Origin: Xanthoparmelia taractica
Lineage: Eukaryota; Ascomycota; Lecanoromycetes; Lecanorales; Parmeliaceae
Direction: 5' to 3'
Assembly: GCA_033085395.1 (NCBI GenBank)
Contig: JANQBS010000643.1
Location: 1 to 10,063 of the forward strand
DNA: 10,063 bases
Made by a program: the position numbers and the translations under genes. Of this stretch, positions 1 through 6,755 are shown one piece after another; position 1 is the stretch's first letter, and each line of letters begins with the position of its first letter. The notes under the pieces were generated by a model that was not told the origin of the DNA, did no database searches, and was given only the letters and a program-made list of their open reading frames with translations.

Positions 1-33
1 AATTATAAAATTCTATAAATAGATTAAAAAGAT

Positions 34-109
34 ATAATTTTTTTAAAAAAAGTTAAAAAAAAGTTAAAAACGACTATGTTCAATAGATACCACACCTTTC
101 CGACCCGTA
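34..109. repeat. Left copy of the window-bounding inverted repeat
   Basis: This 76-bp stretch is the reverse complement of 9989-10063, with one T missing from a T run and one substitution (position 78, G versus A on the same strand). Read outward it starts TACGGGTCGGAAAGG and runs into A/T homopolymers separated by GTT steps. Homology stops sharply at 109/110 on this side and 9988/9989 on the other, so these are unit ends and not parts of a larger palindrome. The unit keeps CA and TG dinucleotides, unlike most neighbours, so it looks younger than the RIP-mutated DNA. Either one roughly 10-kb element has these as its TIRs, or two copies of one element lie in opposite orientation at the window edges. 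The sequence alone cannot decide. Confidence 0.85.
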
Positions 110-157
110 TTAATAATATACATGGTTGTAAAGTAAGACTCGTTTAGAACATTATAT

Positions 158-166
158 TAACCCTAC
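158..166. repeat. Left 9-bp target site duplication (TAACCCTAC)
   Basis: TAACCCTAC lies directly outside the left TIR and recurs exactly at 1738-1746 outside the right TIR. Nine bases is the usual duplication length for Mutator-superfamily elements. This fixes both element ends to the base. Confidence 0.9.
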
Positions 167-268
167 CGGGAAGCCCTGGGGGCGCAAGATAGGGGCGCAA
201 CGCAAGTTTCGGCAAACTTGCCTTAATACTTAGATTTGTATGATAGCCCCACCAAAATTCAAGTACCT
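167..268 (+). repeat. Left terminal inverted repeat of the MULE-like element
   Basis: The first 61 bases (167-227) match the reverse complement of 1677-1737 without a mismatch. A 10-bp stretch ACTTAGATTT found only in this copy follows, then another perfect match of about 31 bases. Bases 202-221 form a hairpin: GCAAGTTT, loop CGGC, AAACTTGC. Being identical and free of RIP-type changes, the TIR contrasts sharply with the interior. Confidence 0.9.
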
Positions 269-364
269 CGGTAGATTGTAACCCACACATAATAATATGC
301 GAATATCTTAATCCTACATCAAGTCAACACCCCAGCCATAAATCTCATCCCAGCCATAGACCCC

Positions 365-900
365 ATCAATATAGACGCATCTCCCTCCCTCATAAGAGAC
401 CTCACCGTCGCCGCAGTCAATTCTTCAACCTCTTCTATCGCCGTCACTGCCCCTCTTTAGATATCTTATTTATATCTCGAAGAAAATCTTATTTCTATTC
501 TTCAGCGAGTAATCGATCGTATTTCTTTCTCTTATCTTTATTCATCTAATAAAAACGAAATATTTAATATATTCGACGATATCTAAACTCGCTTATAAAA
601 CTACGCGTTTAGTTAGAGATTCGCTATCGTGATTATCTAATATAAAAAAAACGAATTCTCGTAAGATTTATTAATATATTTATTATTTCGTCGAGATTAA
701 GAATTAAAAAAAATTATTAAAATATAAAGAAGAAAAAGATTTAAAGTACGATATTATATAAAAGTAAAAATAAATTAAGATTAAGACTAAGAATTACGAA
801 TAATATGTGTTTATCGTCTTTAAAGATCTTAAACGTAATAAAAATAATAGAATCTAGATTTAAGATCCAAAGAAGTTAAAGTATATTTAAGCTTTTCGCT
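365..900 (+). pseudogene. FAR1-like MULE transposase N-terminus, RIP-degraded
   Basis: One forward frame (codons starting at 365, 368 and so on) gives a recognisable but stop-ridden translation. A Ser/Thr/Pro-rich start around 380-450 is followed near 563-660 by segments resembling FDDI.TRL.NYAFS and FAIVI..KKNEFS, then basic residues. Phrases of the type 'YAFSQGFAIV...KKN' are typical of the FAR1-like DNA-binding region at the N-terminus of fungal MULE transposases. Stops are TAA and TAG where CAA, CAG or TGG would fit, as RIP predicts. The family assignment is recollection and inference; the frame and stops are seen directly. The frame fades after about 900 and no DDE domain follows. Confidence 0.5.
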
Positions 901-1071
901 CTTCTTCTCGCTTTTCTTTATCTTTTTAATTACTTAATTAATTTTATAATCTTAAAGATATTAAAAGCGATTTAAAAATATTAAAAATAATACTTTAACG
1001 TTCTCTACTACTTTATCTTCTTTCTTCGCTTCGTTAATATTTATAATATTTAAATCGAATTATTAAATCAA

Positions 1072-1173
1072 ATGTTAGAAATGGGGCCTTGGGCCCTAAG
1101 GGAGGGGATCTTGAATCGCTTGATATACGTATACTTGAAAGTTGATGAACTCTTGGCGGATAAGCTTAAATAA
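1072..1173 (+). other. Unmutated island with a 33-codon open frame inside the MULE-like element
   Basis: Bases 1072-1173 interrupt the AT-rich RIP-type sequence with ordinary composition (GGGGCCTTGGGCCC, several TG and CA). An open frame starts ATG at 1072, with a second ATG at 1081, and ends TAA at 1171-1173, encoding 33 residues ending LLADKLK. I do not recognise it. It could be a fragment captured or retained after an internal deletion, or a chance frame. No promoter or coding bias can be judged at this length. Confidence 0.25.
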
Positions 1174-1544
1174 GCGATCTCTTTTAGTTTCCTTTTCTTC
1201 TTTCTTAAGAATTAATCTTATTATTAAACCTATATATAAAATATATATCTTTTTAATTTTATATTATTATATAACTCTAAGACTCTAATTTAAGATTAAG
1301 TCTAATATTAAAGAAAAAAAGATTTAAGAATAAAAAAAAGATCTCTCGCAGAAGAGATCTCGAGAGTCTATATTAAATATTACACTTTAGCTTATTATAT
1401 AATCTAATAAAAAGAAGTCTAAGTAGTATTTAATATCGAGTGAGAATATAAATAAGAGAGCGTCTTAGTAATAGTGTATTCTAGAGATAACTTATTTGCT
1501 AAGAAAATTCCCTAAGAGCGAGAAATAAGTATATATTAGCTACT

Positions 1545-1592
1545 TATTACGTAACATATTCATTACGTAACATATTCATTACGTCACATATT
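1545..1592. repeat. Three tandem 16-bp repeats containing TTACGTAA/TTACGTCA
   Basis: The unit [T/C]ATTACGTAACATATT is repeated three times in a row at 1545-1560, 1561-1576 and 1577-1592; the third has ACGTCA in place of ACGTAA. Each copy carries an ACGT core of the kind bound by bZIP factors (CRE-like), so it could act as a subterminal protein-binding array of the transposon or as an incidental enhancer about 310-360 bp upstream of the HET gene. Function is inferred; the repeat is seen directly. Confidence 0.8.
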
Positions 1593-1645
1593 CATATATA
1601 GGTCTCATGAACTAATTGTGACACTATATTGTAGATGTCTTGCCT

Positions 1646-1737
1646 AGGTACTTGAATTTTGGTGGGGCTATCATACATTAAGGCAAGTTTGCCGAAACTT
1701 GCGTTGCGCCCCTATCTTGCGCCCCCAGGGCTTCCCG
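1646..1737 (-). repeat. Right terminal inverted repeat of the MULE-like element
   Basis: This is the reverse complement of 167-268 and lacks only the 10-bp ACTTAGATTT stretch of the left copy. It ends ...GGGCTTCCCG directly against the second TAACCCTAC copy. A 64-codon open frame crossing this TIR is not a gene. Confidence 0.9.
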
Positions 1738-1746
1738 TAACCCTAC
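1738..1746. repeat. Right 9-bp target site duplication (TAACCCTAC)
   Basis: This is an exact copy of 158-166, immediately outside the right TIR. The pre-insertion sequence continues into ...TCTCGTCTACACGC, leading to the HET gene promoter. Confidence 0.9.
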
Positions 1747-1906
1747 TCTCGTCTACACGCTTGACCCTAGCCCTAATATTGCTTTTCCCTCGAACGTATA
1801 TCCGTGTGGATCCGTGTAATGATTGTATTTTAAACTCATCATTCGATATATAGTTACTACTTCGACTATCATCTAAGGAGGTAAAGGGTCTTGCTAAGCT
1901 TATGTC
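1747..1906 (+). promoter_or_regulatory. Putative promoter and 5' leader of the HET gene
   Basis: The 160 bp between the transposon and the start codon hold a TATA-like GATATATAG at 1845-1853, about 54 bases before ATG 1907, and pyrimidine-rich tracts. An upstream ATG at 1902 opens a ten-codon frame ending TGA at 1932-1934. It overlaps the true start out of frame and has C at -3 (weak context), whereas ATG 1907 has G at -3. Leaky scanning past 1902 would be expected. The transcription start is not known. Confidence 0.4.
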
Positions 1907-4451
1907 ATGCCTGGCAGTGAAAGTTCAGCTGTGAAGTCAGCTTCGAAAAGATCTCATCAAGTCATGTCACTACTCCCTGGTCCACTTACATTCTCTCGTG
2001 ACCGCCTTTGCAACGTTTGGGAGGACTTCCAACCTATGCGCGGGCGGGTCCGTCACAATCAATATGAGATTCTTAGTTACGGTTCCAATCATAATCCACA
2101 GTATCCTCGCGCAGCCAGGCAATTTTGCCTCGAGCTCTATTCCAGTGTGCAAGACCCGAAAAATCATCTGACCGAACTCGTCAGAAGCTTTGATGCCATA
2201 AATTCGCGGCCCTTGATGCAGACTACCTTGTCTAAAAGCGCTGTCAGTTTACTTTTACTGATCTGAATTTCCCAATCCATACAAAATGTCTCATTCAGAT
2301 GTTTACTATCTTGATGCTAATAGTCTTGATTAACAGGTTATAGAAAGAGCTTGCTTGCTGTTATCTCAGCTGCCAGCTACTGCCCCAGATATATTGGATG
2401 CATTACCATTCAGTATAGCACCTCTCCAAGAATACTGTCACCAAGCTGTAGAGACCGAGGCAGTGAGCGTCGTTCCGCAACCAGATCGTTGGAAGCGATT
2501 GCGGGTAGTTCATTATGTTGATAACTATATTCTTCGCTGCGCCCTCCATGCTGCTATTTTCGTCCTCGAAGCTGATGACAAAAAATTTGGATTCAACGGT
2601 GGAGCCGTGACTGACTCGATCTTGGTACTTCTTCAGTTATGTTTGCAGATGTCGGCCGAAGAAGGTATGCAAAATGCAAAATGGCTAATTGTGTGCGCTT
2701 TCCTTTGGAGTTCATGGCAAAGGAGCTTGATGATCCATTTTTGGAGCTGCATGGCTGGGCAACTTGGCGGTTTCAATTATGAAAGCACCTCCAAACTCTA
2801 TCGTAGAGGACTGACACACATACCGGAAATATATATGTCACGAAGCCGCCAGCAAATAGAAGAACTTCGTCGTACACCTTACCTGTGTGGCTGGGCTCTT
2901 CGAAGCCTACGGAACGATCGAGCAAACATAGCTATGGACCTCAGATACTTTCATGAACTATATCACACTCATTTTGGAGAAAGACCACCAACCTGTAACG
3001 AAGGCCCGACACAATGCGATGGCAGCTCATCACAGGACTGTAAGCGTTTCAAAGACACGGGGGCACCTGGTGCCAGAAACCAATCAATGCACGACCACAA
3101 ATGTGAAGGTTCTTGCCAAAGACTCTTCTGGAACAGGGAATCATTCATGGGTGTTTCGGGAGCTAGGGCCGTCGATATTGCAACTACGGAATCCGATGGT
3201 TTACGATACTGTAAAGTCAGCGAGAGGACGCTTACCGTATCTCATGTTTGGAGTCACGGCCAGGGGGGTAGACCGGATAATATAGGCCCGGAGGGTACAG
3301 GCTTCAATCTATGCTTGCATCGTCGTTATGCTGATCTGGCCACTTCACTTGGATGCGAATCATACTGGATGGACACCCCTTGTATACCAAGCGAAAGAAA
3401 GTTGAGATGGGAGTGTGTAGCTCAAATCACCAGCATTTTTGCGACTAGTGGAAAGACCATCATCTGCGACAGAGACATAATGACTCTTGATATTTCTGAT
3501 TCCACGATTCAAGGCTACGAATCTGTGCTTGCGACTTTGTTGGTCTGCGACTGGGGTATACGGGCATGGACATTGCTGGAGGCTATGCGTGGAAGATACG
3601 GACTTTTCTTACTTTGCCGTCATAACAGACTCGTCAACCTACATCAGCTTCTCAAGTTAGTTCACGATAATGGACGGATAGACCTGGTCAACTTATGCCT
3701 TGCCCGAGATTACATTTTCCCCCCAATGGCTATGAGCGGGTATGAATTGTTCCCCGGCCATTCTATCACCGGCGAGGTTGAACGGGGAATCGAAGAGGGC
3801 TTCGTGAATATTGCTGAAGCTGGTGCCCTGCTGAGCCACAGACATGCAACACGCGATGGTGACGACCTGTTGATCTGGAGCCTACTTATTGGAGATATTG
3901 AGGATGTCAGCCCCATCGCGATGTGGGAACGCCAGGTAGGGAAGCGGATCGCAACCGGCTCCTTGATCTCAAGCGCGCAAAGAATACAAGGTCATCCAGG
4001 GCTTAGCTGGGCGCCGTTCTCGCCGACCGCTTTGCAAAGAATCGATGAGCAAAGCGCCAATTCGAAAATATATCCTGCCTACGACGGGGGTGAGACCTCC
4101 GAGGGTCTTATTACTCCGGAAGGCTTACGCGCAAAGTGGCTTACTTTTACATTTCCCAACGTGACAGCTTCTAATGTAGATGAAAGAGAAATGCAGTGCA
4201 CCAGTCTTCCAGAACCGTGTGTGGATATCGCCGCTCAGCGTCTTCGTGGATACAATTGGGGGGCGCTGTTGCAGAGTATGCCTCGGCAAGGCCCGAGAAA
4301 TATCCCTGTCCCTTATCGCGACTCACTCGGCTGTGTGACAGTGGTCTGCGGATCGCTGGATATGACTGTCTGGGAATGGAAGGGTATCTACGAGTGGGAT
4401 GTAAATATTGCTTTGCCGCCATTTACGATTAAGGAGATATTATTGAAATGA
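1907..4451 (+). CDS. HET-domain (heterokaryon incompatibility type) protein, two exons, 816 aa
   Basis: Exon 1 is 1907-2242 (112 codons), the intron 2243-2336, and exon 2 2337-4451. The join is phase 0 and gives 816 residues. ATG 1907 is the first in frame after a TAA at 1895-1897. The HET fold covers roughly residues 405-545: LTVSHVWSHGQGGR (411-424, counterpart of the usual LSYVWG block), YWMDTPCIP (455-463, counterpart of W-I-D-x-x-C-I), CDRD (489-492) and CDWGIRAWTLLEA (516-528, counterpart of R-G-W-T-x-Q-E). GLSWAP (667-672) is a phrase I associate with the C-terminal half of this subgroup. HDHKC..SC (364-372) just before the HET block could bind metal. The N-terminal 350 residues and the C-terminus show no known partner domain (no NACHT, WD40 or ankyrin). 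No signal peptide or clear membrane segment is visible, so it is probably cytosolic. HET proteins generally act in allorecognition and programmed cell death; the partner here is unknown. Composition is normal while the flanks are RIP-mutated. Confidence 0.85.
2243..2336 (+). other. Predicted spliceosomal intron of the HET gene (94 bp)
   Basis: The donor is GTCAGT at 2243 and the acceptor AACAG ends at 2336. A branch-point-like TGCTAAT lies around 2314-2322, about 15 bases before the acceptor. It removes the TGA (2264-2266) that would end exon 1 and the TAA at 2331-2333 before exon 2. Alternative GT sites at 2230 and 2247 give the wrong phase. Size and motifs are usual for ascomycete introns. 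The donor is not the most common type, so the exact 5' site is less sure than the acceptor. Confidence 0.7.
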
Positions 4452-5189
4452 CCACTAGCTGTCTCTCATGAGCCATTATGGCGAGAAGTAGTATTTCTGA
4501 TACACATCAATCGGCCTAGGTAGTTCTGTCCAATCTTGTGCTAAAGGTAGAGGTTTTATTCGCTAATATATGTTCCGAGATTACGGTAGCATTGTTTGCC
4601 CAAGCATTTTCTAATCAAGTCTTGTTGTGTTAGAAAACCGATATTGAGAGGACCGAGCCGGATCTCAGAATGTGAGTTTTCTTGTCCATGGTGAAAACCT
4701 TTCCGGCGTACCTAATATAAGTTGAATTATTTGAAAGATCAGTGGGAAAAAATTACGTCTTTCATCGCTACTAAAAATACGCCTAGTATGATCAGATATA
4801 CATAGACCAAATAGGATTATTTGAATTATTATTTGGACTAGTCCAACTAATAGTCCAACTGATAGTCCATACACCTTGGACCAGTTAACCAACTACCTAC
4901 GAAATCATTGAACTGGTCCATGGACTATCAGTTTGGACTAGTCCAGGACTATTAATTGGTAGTTAGTTGGTGGACCATCGGGAGCGTTGAAGGCCTGGCT
5001 AGGTAAAGCTGAACATTTCCAGATTAATAAGAAGTGGCTTAATACTTAGACGTCTACATGAACAAGACCTATACCAAGAGACTTGATTGGAGCTGCTTCA
5101 ACGTGGAAAGCCAACTGCTCAACAATTCAGGTCACTAAATTATCACCAATCTTGCCTGAAAGAGTGTAAGCTTGGCTTCCACAACCGTC
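4452..5189. other. Gene-free 3' flank of the HET gene
   Basis: I see no supportable coding region on either strand here. A 75-codon minus-strand open frame (4665-4892) is hydrophobic, low in complexity and made partly of the repeat array at 4833-4975, so it is not called. The first 100-200 bases should contain the 3' UTR, but no clear poly(A) signal stands out. Composition is moderate, without the RIP pattern. Confidence 0.6.
4833..4975. repeat. Nested inverted and direct repeat array built on AGTCC/GGACT
   Basis: The self-complementary decamer GGACTAGTCC occurs at both ends of a nested hairpin (4835-4844 and 4935-4944). Between them, CTGATAGTCCA (4859-4869) pairs with TGGACTATCAG (4921-4931), and TGGACCAGTT (4877-4886) pairs with AACTGGTCCA (4911-4920). 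On the left arm a 12-bp unit AATAGTCCAACT/GATAGTCCATAC repeats directly; further right GGTAGTTAGTTGG (4959-4971) can pair with CCAACTACC near 4890. Single-stranded, this could fold into a long branched hairpin. It may be a MITE-like end, a palindromic amplification scar or a transcribed structure. No target duplication was found, so the class is open. Confidence 0.75.
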
Positions 5190-5244
5190 CACCATAATGT
5201 ACCTTTACCGTGGAATCTTAATTTCGTTCTTAGCATACGGACAC

Positions 5245-5538
5245 TGACGGTTTTCGCTTCACCTAGCCCTGCGTCTTCATCCATTCTTCCTTTTCAATTT
5301 CCGCATAGCCTACCTAGACACCGTCCTACCATAAGGCGGAGATGTTGACGGACGCCATTCTATTCTTATTCCTAAAGGCACTATGAGAACATACAGCATG
5401 GATGCTCTGAGCGATGGTAAAAGGAAAAGTCTTCCCGAATCACTATTATTTTTGTTCGGATTCACTGTGTTGTTGAATCACCTTTCGTGCACAAGTTATG
5501 ACCTACCCATCCCATCCCCTAATTTAATCGATCATTGA
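5245..5538 (+). pseudogene. Cytochrome P450 fragment (CYP52-like monooxygenase), decayed
   Basis: One forward frame (codons from 5266) reads LRLHP at 5269-5283, then DTVLP (5317-5331), a TAA at 5332-5334, and GG.V.DGRHSILIPKGT followed by YSM.AL up to about 5409. In fungal alkane or fatty-acid hydroxylase-type P450s the ExxR helix is followed by this order of phrases (LRLxP, DTxLP, GGG.DG.SPI.VPKGT, Y.V.AL), so I infer a relic of that region. The ExxR glutamate position is CTA (Leu), and a stop lies upstream (TGA about 5245). The meander and heme-binding Cys loop do not follow. This is a short dead fragment. The subfamily is from memory of the family consensus; the presence of a P450-like segment is fairly convincing. 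Confidence 0.55.
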
Positions 5539-5745
5539 ACATCGGCATTACAAGAAATATATTCAGGCCATGTTTTGGCATTACTAGTCCGCAGAGTCGC
5601 AAAAATCTATGCCTTTTACAACGGTAATCTCGCCCCAGACAATTGCATCGCTTGCGGGATGAGGATGTGGGTGTATCCCAATGAGCAGCAACGGATTGAG
5701 ATGGGACAAACGTTATTATTCTTCTATATCTATCTTCTTATTTAG
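5539..5745 (+). other. Unassigned open stretch downstream of the P450 fragment
   Basis: In the same frame as the P450 fragment, separated by TGA 5536-5538, 68 codons stay open up to TAG 5743-5745. The translation is not low-complexity; it includes LLVRRVAKIYAFYNG and PDNCIACGMRMWVYP. There is no ATG near the start. A 72-bp intron (GTTATG at 5495, CAG ending 5566) would bypass the TGA and keep the frame, but its branch site is poor. It could be a displaced exon of the P450 or of another gene, or chance. I do not recognise it. Confidence 0.25.
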
Positions 5746-6060
5746 AAAATTATTAAAAAAAAGAATTTCTAAAAGTCTATTAAGAATCACGTTAGTAACC
5801 ATAATAATATTATAATAATAATTAAATATTAATAGTAAGATATAATTTAAATAGTACTTTTAAGAGTAATTAATTTTTTCTATCTTATTTAAGTTAATAA
5901 TACACGTTATTCGTATAGTTAACTATTATTATTATTATTATAAATATTATAAGTTCGAGATAGATTTAAATTTACAATTAAGTTATAATAATATTAATAT
6001 TTTAACTAGACTAAACGATCTTAAATTGAATAGCAAAAACAATTAAAAAAGAAAGGTGAT
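5746..6060. other. AT-rich RIP-type sequence without a gene
   Basis: This is very TA-rich with runs of ATT/TTA (5926-5940) and few CA or TG dinucleotides. No frame or motif could be assigned. It probably belongs to a mutated transposon or to DNA swept up by RIP leaking from the elements to the right. Confidence 0.6.
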
Positions 6061-6062
6061 AC

Positions 6063-6098
6063 TTGTACACCCCCTTTCCCTACATGTACACCCCCCTC
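6063..6098. repeat. Paired TGTACACCCCC repeats, possible MULE terminus
   Basis: TGTACACCCCC occurs twice about 20 bases apart (6064-6074 and 6085-6095), at the abrupt edge between AT-rich DNA and a 100-base stretch of normal composition (to about 6165). It lies some 150 bp upstream of the second MULE transposase relic, where a TIR or promoter would be expected. No inverted partner is visible in the window, because the right half of that element is lost or outside. Confidence 0.35.
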
Positions 6099-6218
6099 TA
6101 GATTGGGTCACGCTAACCTAATTAGGTCATATACCGAAGTAGGATCGAGGGCGGCGCGCTCATGCACCTTTGTCTTTCTTATTTAATATCTATCTTTTAT
6201 ATTATTAACTTAGTGACT

Positions 6219-6642
6219 ATAACACTTCTATCACCGTTAGACGACCTATCAGACGTTATTATTAATGGCCTCGTGCGTCAGGTCTAGGAGCACGCTGATT
6301 CGAAGGGCTATACTATTATTAAATATCGATTTAAGTCTAATAAGAAGAATATTATACGTAAAGTCTAGCTACGCTACGATCGAGATAATAAAGTACGTAA
6401 AAAAATAGATTAGAAGAGAATTTATGATATCTTTCGCTTAAATAAATATCTATTTAAGATCGTTATAAGATATATTAATAATAATTAAATTAAGGTTAAA
6501 AATTCGTCTTATAATTATTTAGCGATTCTTTAAATAACGTATTCTTTTCTACGAAAGCTAGTCTTAACTTTAAAGATTAAGTAATTAATTATTAAGTAGA
6601 TAAAGAGTTATTCGACGCCTGCGTAGATTATTTTAAATCTAT
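6219..6642 (+). pseudogene. MULE transposase relic, FAR1-like N-terminal part (5' segment)
   Basis: A forward frame (codons from 6219; ATA there could be a mutated ATG) reads SPLDDLSDVIINGL, GYTIIKYRFKSNKKNIIRKV, an L-R-Y-D-R-D-N-K phrase, then NSS-YNYL, FLRKLVLTL and STPA.IILNL. This follows the order of fungal MULE N-termini: the 'GYA+...S+K...RKVW+RCDR' FAR1-like part, 'HNH', and 'AQI...L' leading to the MULE core. W to stop, H to Y and Q to stop changes are all C-to-T or G-to-A, as RIP makes. The frame is broken at 6640 by the piggyBac-type element and resumes at 8661. Confidence 0.6.
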
Positions 6643-6670
6643 CCCATCCGCTAGCAGGGGGTAAAAGTCA
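6640..6670 (+). repeat. Left TIR of the piggyBac-type element
   Basis: TATCCCATCCGCTAGC followed by GGGTAAAA matches the right end in inverted orientation. The host codons AAT CTA immediately precede it or overlap its first bases. Confidence 0.6.
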
Positions 6671-6755
6671 GGGGTTTAGTTCTACGCTCTCCGTCCCGTA
6701 ACCATTAAAAATAACAACGCGTTCAATATTCAATAAACTCACATAAACTAACACT

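Larger units (their letters stand above)
167..1737. mobile_element. MULE-like DNA transposon, 1571 bp, complete ends, decayed interior
   Basis: The element has TIRs of 102 bp (left) and 92 bp (right) starting CGGGAAGCCCTGG and a perfect 9-bp TAACCCTAC duplication on both sides, which together are the hallmark of Mutator-like elements. The interior carries a degenerate forward reading frame (about 365-900) resembling the FAR1-like N-terminus of fungal MULE transposases. No MULE catalytic domain is recognisable, and at 1.57 kb it is too short for a full autonomous element, so it is probably an internally deleted, non-autonomous copy. RIP-type composition dominates about 420-1070 and 1190-1540: 632-805 contains no CA or TG at all but six CG. 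It sits only 169 bp upstream of the HET gene start, so it may have displaced or supplied part of that promoter. Confidence 0.85.

Noticed and set aside
1328..1380. Terminator-like hairpin AGATCTCT...AGAGATCT
   Set aside because: It lies inside a decayed fungal transposon with no gene ending there. Intrinsic terminators of this kind are bacterial.
1545..1592. CRISPR-like array
   Set aside because: The three 16-bp units are directly adjacent with no spacers, and the genome is fungal.
1659..1853. 64-codon forward open frame
   Set aside because: It runs across the right TIR, the target duplication and the promoter region. It has no recognisable protein and its inverted copy lies in the left TIR; it is chance.
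1970..2167. 65-codon minus-strand open frame
   Set aside because: It is the antisense shadow of exon 1 of the HET gene, without independent support.
2953..3285. 110-codon forward open frame inside the HET gene
   Set aside because: It is an alternative frame of the region coding the HET motifs; the main frame carries the family signature.
4171..4432. Short open frames on both strands at the end of the HET gene
   Set aside because: They are shadows of the C-terminal coding sequence; no motif or start context supports them.
1907..4451. NLR-type protein (HET plus NACHT plus repeats)
   Set aside because: No P-loop, NACHT motif, WD40, TPR or ankyrin repeat could be found in the translation; only the HET fold is supported.
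4665..4892. 75-codon minus-strand hydrophobic open frame, looking like a small membrane protein
   Set aside because: Part of it is made from the AGTCC repeat array, and the hydrophobicity comes from AT-rich codons. There is no family resemblance or promoter.
5539..5745. Heme-binding loop of the P450 (FYNG...PDNCIAC resembles F-x-G-x-R-x-C-x-G)
   Set aside because: Spacing and the Arg and Gly positions do not fit, and the following sequence lacks the expected helix, so I leave it unassigned.
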